Below, one piece after another: positions 32,161-42,775 of a stretch of DNA of 64,000 nt. The stretch is from Salticus scenicus (Eukaryota > Arthropoda > Arachnida > Araneae > Salticidae), in the NCBI GenBank assembly GCA_963930645.1, contig OZ005650.1, forward strand, positions 67,191,018 to 67,255,017, read 5' to 3'. The stretch's first letter is position 1. The number at the start of each line of letters is the position of its first letter. Made by a program: the position numbers and the translations under genes. A model generated the notes under the pieces. That model was not told the DNA's origin, ran no database searches, and worked only from the letters and a program-made list of their open reading frames with translations.

Positions 32161-33000
32161 CGTATCAGGAGTTTTTTTTAAGAAATAGTAGCCCTCGTCT
32201 ATCGAAAAATTTTGAACTGCTATGTCGACGAATGCAGTGTGGGTCCGAATTTCGAGCCTGGCACCTCGCAACTACCAGCTTTTGACAACAGAAACTGGCC
32301 AGTTTTCTTTTAATTATATTCCTATAAAAACCTGTAAGACAGTGCAAAATTAGATGTATGTGGAAATGTAATAATTGTTCAATTGTCTTAAAGGCGATGT
32401 TATTAAATATGTAGTTTTTAGCAATTCAAAGTTTAAATTTTCATTTTTCGAACTCTAATCACTCTCTTATTAGGTTTAGTATTATTTGTCTATTTATAGA
32501 CCCAATCGTATTAACTGGCGCGAAATCCTTCAAAAAGACCACGGAGGGCACTCCCCCAGGCGTAAGATCCTCGTGTAGTCAAGTGACAACGACAATCGAT
32601 TGTATTAAAATAGCATTTCATCAAAGAGTTAGGTACAAGTATCAATTTTCCATGACGTTTGTACATAATCTATGTATGAATACGTGTCTGTGTATCTCGC
32701 GTGACTGAAAAACATTTACTCGTAGTACAACATTGAAATTTTGTATTTAAAGGACCCTTCAGAGACTGGCAGCTCAAAGCGTCAATTTCGGTTTCTTTTG
32801 ATATCCCTTTGATGTGGGGGAATCGAGTTGACGCGCAGCGCGCGAAGCAGGGAAGAGAGATTCCTGCTCTGAGAAACCACCTACTGTGATAATTGTCATG
32901 GAGAGTCCGAGTCTCTTTTGTGACGAGCAATAAAAATAAGGTTACATTTTGCCACTGATGATTTGGCTCTTTTTTCACTAGACTTCAGCCAAATCTCTCA
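32160..33000. other. Mixed stretch, possible minus-strand SINE head and unassigned GC-richer segment
   Basis: On the minus strand, about 32220-32310 reads CTGGTAGTTGCGAGGTGCC followed by AGGCTCGAAATTCGGACCC, which resembles a tRNA-like A/B-box pair of a SINE. Around 32755-32980 there is a GC-richer segment (TTGACGCGCAGCGCGCGAAG) with no repeat or protein I recognise; the minus-strand frame 32670-32978 (102 codons) has no known domain. Confidence 0.4.
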
Positions 33001-34273
33001 CCGTTTTTTCTTGTGATTTCTTCACAAGTCTATCTTCTTTATAAAAGAAAATTGTTAATAAAAAATAAAACATAACACACAACGTTTATTGTTTGCTAAA
33101 TATATGGTTGATTCTAATAATAATAATATTTTAAGGAAAGGAAAGAAATAAAAATAATTAAATAAAATTTAACCCAATTTTAAATGTTAATTCACTATTA
33201 AAATAAAACTAATTTTCATTCCTAATTCTTATTTTTATTTATATGTGTAATATTATTTATGAATTTGATATATAATCATGCTTTTCGGTCTATCTATGCA
33301 CTGTAAAACACGAAAGACAAAAAGGAAAAAGAAAAAGAAGGGGGCGGAGAGAGAGGGGGGGGGGAAAGAAAGAAAAACAGAATAATATGTCAAAAATTTA
33401 AATTTTTAAGAAAAGGGAAATGTTATATTCCAAAGAAATGACCAAATTTACCAAAATAAAAGAGACTGCAAATTAATTACCTGTACTTTTACTTTAACTC
33501 GTGTTACCGCTATTGGTTCACTTGCGATTTAGGACAAAATAAGTATCCTAATAACTATTGTGACAGCCACATGATACAACTTAACAAGGGTGTTTGTGTT
33601 CCGAAATTTTTATTTTATTCCCCATCAGTAATTACGAATTGCGTTTTTAGCTATACTTAATTGTTAAACATTACTAGAAAACTACTAATAGTGTCACAAT
33701 TTAAAAATTACTGGTGGAAAATAATAAAATATCCTGAATGAAAACGCCCCTGTTGAAAGAAGTTTCAATTAAATTCTTCATTTCTTAAATAATATAGATT
33801 AAGAGTGGATGGTGGGGGGGGGGGGGGGGAGAAAGAAAAGAAAAGAAGGGAAAAATAGACAAGAAGAAGAATCAAACGAGTTTTACCCATTAGCGGTTTA
33901 TATTTATTTAATTTCTTTATGAGAGCATTAAATATCAATTTATAATCGATTACATTTTAAAAACAGTTCAATCTAATTGAAGTGCTTTTAAAAGCGGAAA
34001 TCTAATATATGATGACTTTCTAAATTATCCATATATTTTTTATTTAAAAAATAAATAAAATAAAAAATTGCTTGTTTTTTTTTTTTTTTTTTTTTTTTTT
34101 TTCTCAACGTTGAATTTAAAAATATGATATTTTTATAAAGTATGTTTTTGATTGTTCCGAAACACAGTCAGTGTCGATTTAAAAACGATATAAATTAAAA
34201 AAAAAAAAAAAAAAAAATCAGGTCTGAAACAACCACATGATTTTCCTTATCCACTATTACACATATTACATGC

Positions 34274-34306
<33 letters not shown>

Positions 34307-34437
34307 TGAGATAATGTAATTAGAAGAAGTAAAATTGACCTAACAAAGTAGAAACCTAAATATTTTCTGGTATGAGAAACTTGATACAAGTGAAAAGACA
34401 CACTAAACAAAGTTAACATAGCGAGTTAAAAAATAAG

Positions 34438-34477
<40 letters not shown>

Positions 34478-35380
34478 TATTGGTAGATTTAATTTTGGAA
34501 ACACCGATTTCTGAGATCTAAAACTGACCTAGTTAAGCAAGATGAGTTAATTTTCTTGTAATAACGACGTAATATACGAGAAAAGGTATCGCAAATGTAT
34601 TTATGTAACAATTTTCAAGAAAATCGTTAGTGCCGTTTTTTGAGATACCAACTTTTAACAAAACTTGGCATACTCAATTATTAACCGGAAAACAATAATT
34701 ACATACAAAAGGATATTTTAAAGGGAATTAATATGGCAAGTTTGAAAAGTATTCATACAGCCGTTATATTAAAGAAACGAACATGTGAGACCTAAAATTC
34801 AGCTATTTATACAGGACAATTTTCCTTAACTAACCAACTATATCATTCGAAAGGAAATCTAACACAGTGTTTATATAGCAAAGTAATTGCTTTTTTAAAT
34901 TACTTCATTAAACTCAGGAGACCTTAAAACGTGTAAATCAGATGAAACCTCGATATTGAATTTTTAGACCGAATATAATACTTCCATTACTTACAGTAAT
35001 CGGTAATGGAAGTAAAAATAAACAGATATAAACTGTAATGAGGAACTTTGCAGTTTTAAAAATATATAAATTAGTTAAAAATAAAACCTATTTTGATTAA
35101 AACAGAATATTTACTTTAAAGAAATAAGAACAATCTAAAATAGTAGGGGAGAAAAGTAAACAAAACACATTTATTATATTTAAGCACAGAACTTTCAAAG
35201 AAAGTACTAATGAGACTTCATTAAATACCTCCAAACTTACTAAATGTTTATTTTAGAAAATTCATAAAGCATATTACTTATTTTTTTTTATACTTCAATA
35301 GAAATACAGATTTATTAAATTAATACGAGAAGTTCGATAGAAAAAAAAAAAAAAAAAAAAAAAAATCAAAATCAAAATAA
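33001..35380. other. AT-rich stretch with simple repeats
   Basis: Features seen: G-runs near 33355 and 33815, T-tract at 34075-34102, A-tract near 34198-34217, TTA repeat at 34276-34305, (TA)n at 34455-34481 and A-tract at 35341-35365. At 34970-35020 a hairpin CTTCCATTAC...GTAATGGAAG followed by AAAA resembles in design, not in sequence, the subterminal hairpin of the HINE-like family, so a different element of that kind may end here. Confidence 0.45.
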
Positions 35381-35383
35381 ATA

Positions 35384-35410
35384 CAGTGGAACCTGTCTAA
35401 AGTGACCGGG
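35384..35410 (+). mobile_element. Solo pogo/Tigger-like transposon end
   Basis: CAGTGGAACCTGTCTAAAGT preceded by TA has the form of pogo/Tigger-type terminal repeats. No matching right end was found before or after the minisatellite that follows directly. Confidence 0.5.
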
Positions 35411-35411
35411 T

Positions 35412-35587
35412 CCCGGACAAAAGCCCCACCGGACAAAATCCCCACGGACAAAATCCCCACGGACAAAATCCCCACCGGACAAAAGCCCCACCGGACAAAA
35501 TCCCCACCGGACAAAATCTCCACCGGACAAAAGCCCCGCCGGACAAAATCTCCACCGGACAAAATCCCACCGGACAAAAACCCCACT
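35412..35587 (+). repeat. 16-base minisatellite (CCGGACAAAATCCCCA)
   Basis: About eleven tandem units of 15-17 bases, consensus CCGGACAAAATCCCCA, with AAAG and TCTC variants. Frames stay open on both strands (35320-35596 minus, 35402-35647 plus) because of the short period; repetitive peptides such as PPDKIPTDKIPT are not evidence of a protein. Confidence 0.93.
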
Positions 35588-35740
35588 AAAGCTCAAATAT
35601 ACATGGGGGGGAGGCTAAAGGGGACCACAATGAGTATAGCAAGATAATATATATGATTGTCGCAATCTCTTTTTGAATTTTTCTGTTTTATCTTTTTCAA
35701 AGTTTATTGTTTTCGTCTATTCAATGTTTGAAAAGGTTTT

Positions 35741-35785
<45 letters not shown>

Positions 35786-35966
35786 AGATATTAATGAAAC
35801 TGTTTAATTATCATTAGAGTTTTAAGTAATATATACTGAGAGTTACATATATCTGATACGGAGGGATTTCTGCTAAAATTTTGCCATCATTACTACTCGT
35901 TGTATGTGTAGATGAATGTATATGGATGCTTTTAATTTCTGTCAAAATACTTTGTGTGTGTGTGTG

Positions 35967-35997
<31 letters not shown>

Positions 35998-36090
35998 ACA
36001 TGTGAAACATTATACACAAAAAATTAAAAAATAAAATATATATTAAAAACATCTTTATTTATTAAAAGTGAAAATATTTAATGTTTAAAT
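35588..36090. other. AT-rich stretch with (TA)n and (GT)n tracts
   Basis: (TA)n at about 35743-35781 and a (GT)n/(TA)n tract at 35950-35998. No gene recognised. Confidence 0.55.
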
Positions 36091-36109
36091 TAATTTGTTT
36101 AATAGAACT

Positions 36110-36150
36110 ATTTGAGCTTTTAAATGGAAAACATTTTTTTTTTTAAATTA

Positions 36151-36195
<45 letters not shown>

Positions 36196-36206
36196 TGATT
36201 AAAAAG

Positions 36207-36237
<31 letters not shown>

Positions 36238-36404
36238 AAAAATAAGTTTTAAAAAATTAACTAAAAATTTTAGAAAACTAATTTAACTAATATACATATA
36301 ATATATACATATAATAAATTAGTCGAGATTATTTAATACTATTCTTTTGGGTTTTAATATTAATTTAAAAAAAAACTGTTTTAAAATACTTTTAATAATA
36401 AAAG

Positions 36405-36446
<42 letters not shown>

Positions 36447-36812
36447 TGATTATAAGGAAAACCTAGTTATAAAAATATTTAATGAAATATTCTAAGTAAA
36501 AAACTAATTTATTAAATATAAATAAAATTTTTAAGATTTCAATTAAGTGAGATTGTTTAATACTGTTGTGTGGACTTTCAGTTAAAAAGTTTATTTAAAC
36601 ATCCGAGCGGTAATCGATGCTAGTAGAATGGAAGTGTTAAGTTCGATCCGAAGTCGCGTTCGTCGACCAAGCCGTTGAGAGTTTCCCGTGGTTTTCTTCG
36701 AAACTTTCGCAAGTATAGGGCACTCAAGTTATCAACCGGCTTTAACACTACCACAATCACAAGGAAGATTTTTTTTTTTTTTAAATATAAAATGATTCTT
36801 TTACTATATATG

Positions 36813-36886
<74 letters not shown>

Positions 36887-37241
36887 ATTTATAGCAATAT
36901 ATTTTAATTAAAAATTAATTTAATTATTATTATTTTTTTTAATAATTCAATTAGTTCAGATTGCTTAATACTATTGTTTGGTCGTTTAAATAAAAATACT
37001 ATTTCAAAATGTTCTTAAACATCAAAAGATTTTTTACTATCCTTCATCATAGAAATAAGGAGCTAATTAAAATTATTTAATTTAAAAGACCAAATTGAAA
37101 AACTAATTTAATTATTAAAAATATACATTTCAATTAAAAAAAAAAAGAGAGAGATTGCTTTAATAATAATGTTTCAGATTTTAATTGTGAATCTTATAGT
37201 AAAATATTTTTAATAAAAAAGATTTAAAAGAAAAAAGAATG

Positions 37242-37286
<45 letters not shown>

Positions 37287-37288
37287 CT

Positions 37289-37319
<31 letters not shown>

Positions 37320-37520
37320 AGGTTAAAATTCATTTAATAAAATATTTTAGTTGATAATACGTAATTTAATTATTAAAAATAGATTTTTTTTTAATTATTG
37401 AATTATTTAAGATAATTCAATATTGTATTATATATGATATTACTGTTTGGATTTAATAGGAAAAAAAAATTAAAAAATTTTTTTAATATAAAAATGTTTC
37501 CTACTAATAATTATCGAAAA
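36110..37520 (+). repeat. AT-rich tandem array with embedded (TA)n tracts
   Basis: A unit of roughly 190-250 bases recurs at least four or five times. Each has GAGATT(G/A)TTTAATACT followed by a TTTGG- or TTTTAAT-type stretch, then TTTTAAAATACTTTTAAT, AAAAGATT, and usually a (TA)n tract (about 36155-36191, 36409-36442, 36814-36882, 37244-37284) and AACTAATTTAATTATTAAA. Anchors lie near 36325, 36547, 36956, 37149 and 37400. The larger gap between the second and third is explained by the SINE at 36603. Units are too diverged for a recent satellite. Confidence 0.65.
36603..36765 (+). mobile_element. tRNA-derived SINE, family 2, inserted in the AT tandem array
   Basis: Starts near CCGAGCGGTAATCGATGC (A-box-like region), has the B-box GTTCGATCCGAAGTC at about 36642-36656, then the family-2 body CGTCGACCAAGCCGTTGAGA and TTTCCCGTGGTTTTC. 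It interrupts a tandem unit after TTTAAACATC, a motif that continues as ATCAAAAGATT in the next unit. The head would have been the RNA polymerase III promoter of the source element. Confidence 0.72.
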
Positions 37521-37649
37521 AGGAACTAATTAAAATAATTTGTATATTCTATGCGAGGTACATATTTAAAGCACAATTTGGTACCTTTATACTAAATACG
37601 ATGTAACAAAATTAATATACATATATTTGATGTATACAAAATAATTTTT

Positions 37650-37815
37650 CCTGTAAAATAAGGGCCCGCTAGCACTCGAGAGGTTCTGTCCTGTAAACTG
37701 GTAGACGTAAGATTACGAGTTCGATCCCAGGTCTCTCTCGTCGACCGAGCCGTTCGGTGTTTTCCGTGGTTTTCACCAAAACTTGTGTAACGGCGCGTTA
37801 GCTCCTTTATAACTA
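37650..37815 (+). mobile_element. tRNA-derived SINE, family 2
   Basis: Best-preserved family-2 copy. It has a GGGCCCGCTAGCACTCGAGA start, the region CTGGTAGACGTAAGATTACG, the B-box GAGTTCGATCCCAGG, then CGTCGACCGAGCCGTTCGG, TTTTCCGTGGTTTTCACC and AAAACTTGTGTAACGGCGCG. Tail and target duplication were not resolved. The minus-strand frame 37592-37909 is a shadow of this element. Confidence 0.75.
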
Positions 37816-38099
37816 GTAGCTTACTGAAATGATAACATAAAATTACATAATCTAACCAAAAGTATATATTTATCCAGGACAAAAGTGAGCTATCGCCAAA
37901 TGTAGTCAACTTTCCCTTTCCAGAGAGACTTTCCCTCTCCAGAAAGTGACCCTTGACCTAAGGTCAAGGGTCACCTTCCGACAATGGATAATTTATGACT
38001 TTTGACGCTGAGCAAAGTTGCTAGTCTCTGAAGGAAGCTTAAGACTGCCATAGTATCGTGTTGTCCCTCTATCTGGTGGGTCTTTATATAACCTTCTGT

Positions 38100-38266
38100 T
38101 TTAGAATGAGTGATTGATTAAGTGTTTCTTTACGTCGCACAATGTGCTACGCTATGTCCAATTGACGATGGTCTGGAACTCACCCATAAGGGTGGTCCGA
38201 AGACATGGCAATTCAATTTTAATCCTCCACGTAGAGGATGGCTCCTCCATTTCGATGATCCTGCAC

Positions 38267-38302
<36 letters not shown>

Positions 38303-38620
38303 TCCTGTTTGCTGCCAGAAATTTTCTGTAATTCAGAAAAATACGTTCTATCAACGTAATTTTTCCGTTGATAGAACGTATTTTTCTCAATTACAGAAAA
38401 TTTCTGGCAGCAAACAGGACTTTTTTTTTTTTTTGACAGTGTAGAACTATTTTTGGGGAACATAGAGGACATTGTAGTAAAGACGGATTTTATGTGCACC
38501 AGCTACCATTAACGTACACGAAGGTCTTTGGCCAGATCGAGTATCGAATCCGCAAACTTCCAATTGTGAACTTGCTTTAAAGTTATCCACGATAACTCAG
38601 AATTTTGTGTCATTACAATA
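38100..38620 (-). mobile_element. tRNA-derived SINE, family 1, split by a MITE
   Basis: The two halves lie either side of the MITE at 38264-38441. On the minus strand the head part (38442-38620) has the B-box GGATTCGATACTCG, then GGCCAAAGACCTTCGTGTAC, TTAATGGTAGCTGGTGCAC and CGTCTTTACTACAATGTCCTC. The matching blocks at 54014-54401 are GCCGGCCGAAGACCGTCGTG, AATGGCGACTGGTGCACG and CGTCGTGGTCGCAAAGTCCTC. The tail part (38100-38263) ends with GCGTAGCACATTGTGCGACG and TAAAGAAACAC on the minus strand. The insertion order is therefore SINE first, MITE second. Confidence 0.75.
38264..38441. mobile_element. Palindromic CACTGT MITE, copy 1 (inside SINE)
   Basis: A 178-bp foldback: CACTGTAAAA (long A-tract) then TGTCCTGTTTGCTGCCAGAA, ATTTTCTGTAATTCAGAAAA, ATACGTTCTATCAACG, a short centre, and the same blocks in reverse complement ending TTTGACAGTG, followed by TA. 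It interrupts a SINE, which fixes its boundaries. Five other copies are at 38842, 55572, 56520, 58831 and 60340. Confidence 0.87.
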
Positions 38621-38841
38621 CCGTTTACCACTGTTTTATAGATTTTCACTATATCTCACACACGGTTAGCCACAGATGGTCGAAATGTAATTATTTAAGG
38701 GCTTGTGTAGCGTTTAGTTTAGCAAATCCTTCTTTGGTCACTATTACATAAAACCGCCCACTTGAAAGTTGATAATTAATATTTTATATTTTAGTAATTA
38801 AAAATATTTGTACAATATTGGGGGAACAAAGAAATAATGTA

Positions 38842-38991
38842 CACTGTCAAAAAAAAGTCCTATTTGCTGCCTGAAATTTTCTGTAATTCAGAAAAATACG
38901 TTCTATCAACGTAATTTTTCCGTTGATAGTACGTATTTTTTCTGAATTACAGAAAATTTCTGGCAGAAAACAGGAGTTTTTTCTGACAGTG
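38842..38991. mobile_element. Palindromic CACTGT MITE, copy 2
   Basis: 150 bases with ends CACTGTCAAAAAAAAG and CTGACAGTG, preceded by TA. Arms (TGCCTGAAATTTTCTGTAAT and complement) match the copy at 38264 nearly base for base apart from the A-tract length. Lies 400 bases from copy 1, in the same array of blocks. Confidence 0.87.
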
Positions 38992-39620
38992 GTCCACAAC
39001 AACAGCTTCATTTTTTCCCCCTTAAAAACTTAAAAAACCATATGGACATCAATCAAATTGATATCAATATGTTGGTAATTTTCTAAATCGGTAATTTCTA
39101 TATTTTAGTCTTTTGAGCTTTAAATGGATAGTTATTCAATTAAATATATTATATTTTAATGAATGAAGAGCTTTTAAGCTTACATTTTAGTTGCAATAAA
39201 ACCTGCGAAAACCTGATCGCATGATACTTGTATAAATTCTAGTTTTTAAAAGCGTACACCGTACTTTAAATTTGTATAGTGTGTTAATTCGCCGGGAACA
39301 TGGAATTTTCTGTTGAAAGCAAGAGTTCGTTATAAAACAATTTAAAGTTTCTTACGCAATAACATAATACTCTGTTAATAGGTCATTGATCATACATTAG
39401 TACTTTTAAATAAATTGTACAATTTAATGAATGTGAAGGTTTTATCTTTAACTGACGCAAAAGTTAAATGATTAAACGTCGTCAGTTATTGGTATTCCAT
39501 GTAATTTGTGTTTATAATTTTAACTTGAATAGTTATTAGAGATTTCAGAGATAAATAGAGGAGATTACTGTTTTTATGTCCAAGAGTCGACACGAACATA
39601 GTGAATGTACTTGAAATCAT
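38992..39620. other. Unannotated AT-rich stretch
   Basis: No repeat family or credible open frame recognised. Confidence 0.5.
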
Positions 39621-39629
39621 GAAGCAAAT

Positions 39630-40620
39630 AGAAGTCAGTGGGGGTATATATGTGACAAAAAGGGAAAAAATGTTATCGAGTATTGCACCGGCACATTAGA
39701 AGAGACCTCCGCGGGCATGAACCAGGCTATTCTTCGAATGAACAAGTTTAGAAGGGGACGTGGGAGAGAGAGGGCCCGTCGTCGATATTTAATTTGTGTG
39801 TCATTCCCTCCCCGCATATAAAACTCTGAAAAGCGAGTTGCAATTCCGAGGAGGGCCGCAGGCGAAATATGCGTGTCGCCAACACCGAAGAACTCACAGA
39901 ACGTGACAGTCCAAAAGGGAAAGAGAAGGGGATATTCACGGAAGGTGAACTCCCCACCCCGCACATCGGTCGATGACGCTCGGCAATCACTGGTCGGTTG
40001 TCGCGAGGTGCTCACCCCTCCGAATACTCTCTCTCCTCTTCACCACCGACCACCCTTTTCGCCTCCCCTGCACGTTCTCTCTCGTCTGCCGATCCATTAA
40101 GCCGCTTCCAAAAGGGGAAGGAAGGAAAAGTGCAGTCGGAGAATAGCCTGGGGGTGGATTCGAACGCTGAAAAGGGTATAGAGGGTGGGTGGACGAACAA
40201 CGGGGATGCGTTCAGAATGAGTAAAAGCGGAACGGGAGTGAGTAGCAGCGGGGGAATCTCTCTGAACGAAGCGAGGCGTTTCGAAAACAGGACGAGGCGT
40301 TCGAAGTTTTTTCTTTCGATTTTTTTTTTATACAGATTTTTTTTTTATTCTCTCTTCGTATAGGATCGGGTTTTGTTTTCGGCATGTTGCGCGAAGTGGA
40401 TGAAATGGGGGAAGAAGTCGGAGTCGTGTATGTTTCCTACGCTCTTGGCCAGCGCATGTGAGAATTCCCTCTTCTCCGCGTGGTCTGTGAAGTTTCCGAT
40501 TTCTTGAACCTTTATTGGATGTCATTATAGGAGAGCGAGCATTCAAATTTCACGTTTGGAGAGAGAGAGAGAGTTTCAGTCCGATTTCCTAGTTCAGTAA
40601 TAAAGACGGAGGCGGCTTAA
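39630..40620. promoter_or_regulatory. GC- and CpG-richer island, candidate host regulatory or transcription-start region
   Basis: About 1 kb with much higher G+C and many CpG dinucleotides than the rest of the window (for example GGAGGGCCGCAGGCG and GGTTGTCGCGAGGTGC). It is not repeated and shows no transposon ends. Overlapping open frames occur on both strands (126 codons minus at 39635-40015, 121 codons plus at 39998-40363), with Ser/Pro/Arg-rich products that I do not recognise, as expected from base composition. A TATA-like CATATAAAAC lies at 39816-39825 and a TTTCAGTCC initiator-like motif near 40575, but their spacing does not make one core promoter. Could also be a 5' UTR or a non-coding exon. 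Confidence 0.35.
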
Positions 40621-41081
40621 AATTGAGCTCTCAGCTTTTTCTGGACATATCAAAAAAAGATTTTTACCAAAGATAGATTCCAGACGAAAGACAGAGTTGA
40701 AATGGAAAGGATGAAATTTTCCGTTCGAATATATATTCCGATATGCCTTTTTTTGTTTACTTTTTATTTAAGACATTTTTCCCAACCAAAATTGTGATTT
40801 CACATTATGGCTACCCTATCTGTCATTGTTTTAGTTTTGTCGTAGATTTTTTTATATGATTATAATGCATTTTGAATATTTCTTTTTAACGAGAAATTGC
40901 TCGTGGGGTTTAATATCAAATTTTCAAAATGGATAGTATATTTACCAATTTTAGAAATTTACCACGAAGACTTTTATATTTTATGCTATTATGACATTTT
41001 TTTTTTACTTAAGTCTGAATTTACTGTCGGAAAATTTAATAAAGTTTAATGTTTAAATAAAATTTCAAAGTATATATATAG

Positions 41082-41122
<41 letters not shown>

Positions 41123-42600
41123 TGTCTTTGGCGAAAGCTGCATTTAGTGAGTCTTTGAAATTTAAATTTCGAGGAAATAAAAATTTTTGGTCTTTAAAAG
41201 ACTCCATTAATTTAAGACTAAAATGCTTCGATAAAGAAATATGACGCCAAAGTTTCGGTTACCTATTTCTCTATCTTATTTTCAGAAGCAATTGTATAAA
41301 ATACAATAAGTAAAGAGTATTTTGATTTTTTTTTTTTTTTTTTTTTTTACTTTCTTCTATATTCATAAAAAAAAAAAAAAAAAAAAAAAAATGTATCGGA
41401 TTCGTAAAAATTTTAGACTTCTGGTTCGATGGACTTACTTGTTTTGAGAGAGCCAGAACACGATTTAGAAAATGTCTGGTCTGTATGTGTGTGACACAAA
41501 AATTTTATGGCGACTGTATTTCAGGGATTACAACAGAAAATCACTTCTTAATATTAAATGTTAACTATCTATACAATTCAACCATAAGATGTAATTCTCC
41601 ACTTAATTTTATTTCACATCATGCTACTCCCAAAAAGTAACCTTCATCACAAATCGAATTAAATTTATTAGCTAATGGTATGACACAAAATTATTTTTTT
41701 CAATCTTGAACTTTATCTTAATACATACACATTCAGAAATATGAAGTCTTATTTATTTATTTTCTCTATACATAAACCATTATTGCACGTAGTTTAACTT
41801 TAATTATAGAAAGAACAGTGGACAGTTCGTGCTAAGGGGAAAACATAACTTTTAATCTTTTCTTCTTACTAATGTTCGTTTGGCAACATGTTTATTTCTA
41901 CCATCTCTGTAAGTATCGTTCCACATGTGGATTGCTTAAATTACTTATTCCTTGTTTCAATTTTGGTTTGTGTTAATGAATAATTTAATTTCCTTTTTTA
42001 TTTTGTTTTGTTGCAAGATAGAGACTTGAGCTGCATATTTGCTGGAATTAGCTATGCAGTTTTCCGAAATCTTGCATATGCTGATAGAAATGCAAGTTTC
42101 CTGATGAATAAACATTTATATTTTTAAGCATTTAAAATTCCAATTTTCAATTCATGATTTTTTTTTTTTTTTTTTTAACGGAACTCTTTGGTAATTTTAT
42201 CCTTTCTCTATTCTCTCAAAAGTTGACTGTTACTAATAATTCATAGTTTTTGCAAATTCTCCCAATTAGGCTTATGTGTTATGTTAGTGTCATTTCTCTT
42301 CTGCGTAAGTACTTTAACTTGTTTTTACTAATCATTGGTACTCAAATTAAATTAATACCGTGACAATTTTTAATCGAAATAAATCTCAATGAAAATTTAA
42401 TTTTATGTTGGTATCTTCATCTATCTTTTGTCTGCTGAGTGTTATAATGGTACTAAATTATTCAAATTATATATATATATATATATATTTGCTGTTGCAA
42501 AATGTAAGCCATAAGAGAGGTATGCAGTTGTATATGCGCCTTTAATGAAAATAAGTTATTAAGCTTGAATAGAAATTTTGAGACTGAGAAAATCTGTTGC
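40621..42600. other. AT-rich stretch, one decayed HINE-like fragment
   Basis: Has a (TA)n tract at about 41082-41118 and the element fragment at 41338-41600. No gene recognised. Confidence 0.5.
41338..41600 (+). mobile_element. Decayed 5' part of HINE-like element
   Basis: T-tract, ACTTTCTTCTATATTCAT, an A-tract where the inner hairpin arm should be, then GGATTCGTAAAAATTTT, GATGGACTTACTTGTTTTGA, AGAAAATGTCTGGTCTGT and GACTGTATTTCAGGGATTAC. The order matches the start of the copy at 1995. The GTCT microsatellite is reduced to TGTCTGG-TCTG. No downstream monomers or hairpin end. Confidence 0.7.
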
Positions 42601-42604
42601 TAAA

Positions 42605-42654
42605 AGGTGGTTAGCCCTTTAATAGAGGTATATACTTTTAGAGAGGTTTCACTG
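42605..42654 (-). mobile_element. Solo end related to the pogo/Tigger-like MITE
   Basis: TTTTAGAGAGGTTTCACTG followed by TA matches the right end of the MITE at 14212-14373. The other end was not found, so it is a fragment. Confidence 0.55.
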
Positions 42655-42775
42655 TACTACAAAACAAACTTGCAAAATTGTTGTTATTATATTCAATATA
42701 TTGAGTTATTAAAGTATTATCACAACACTTTAATATTGTATTATGACAGATCAAGCTTTTTTGGTACAATATATA

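Noticed and set aside
35320..35647. Repetitive proline/lysine-type protein frames on both strands
   Set aside because: A 15-17-base minisatellite keeps both strands open; no start context, domain or codon bias supports a gene.
39816..40585. Defined core promoter (TATA-like CATATAAAAC with TCAGT initiator)
   Set aside because: The two motifs are about 750 bases apart instead of about 30, and such words are common by chance; only a general regulatory-island call is justified.
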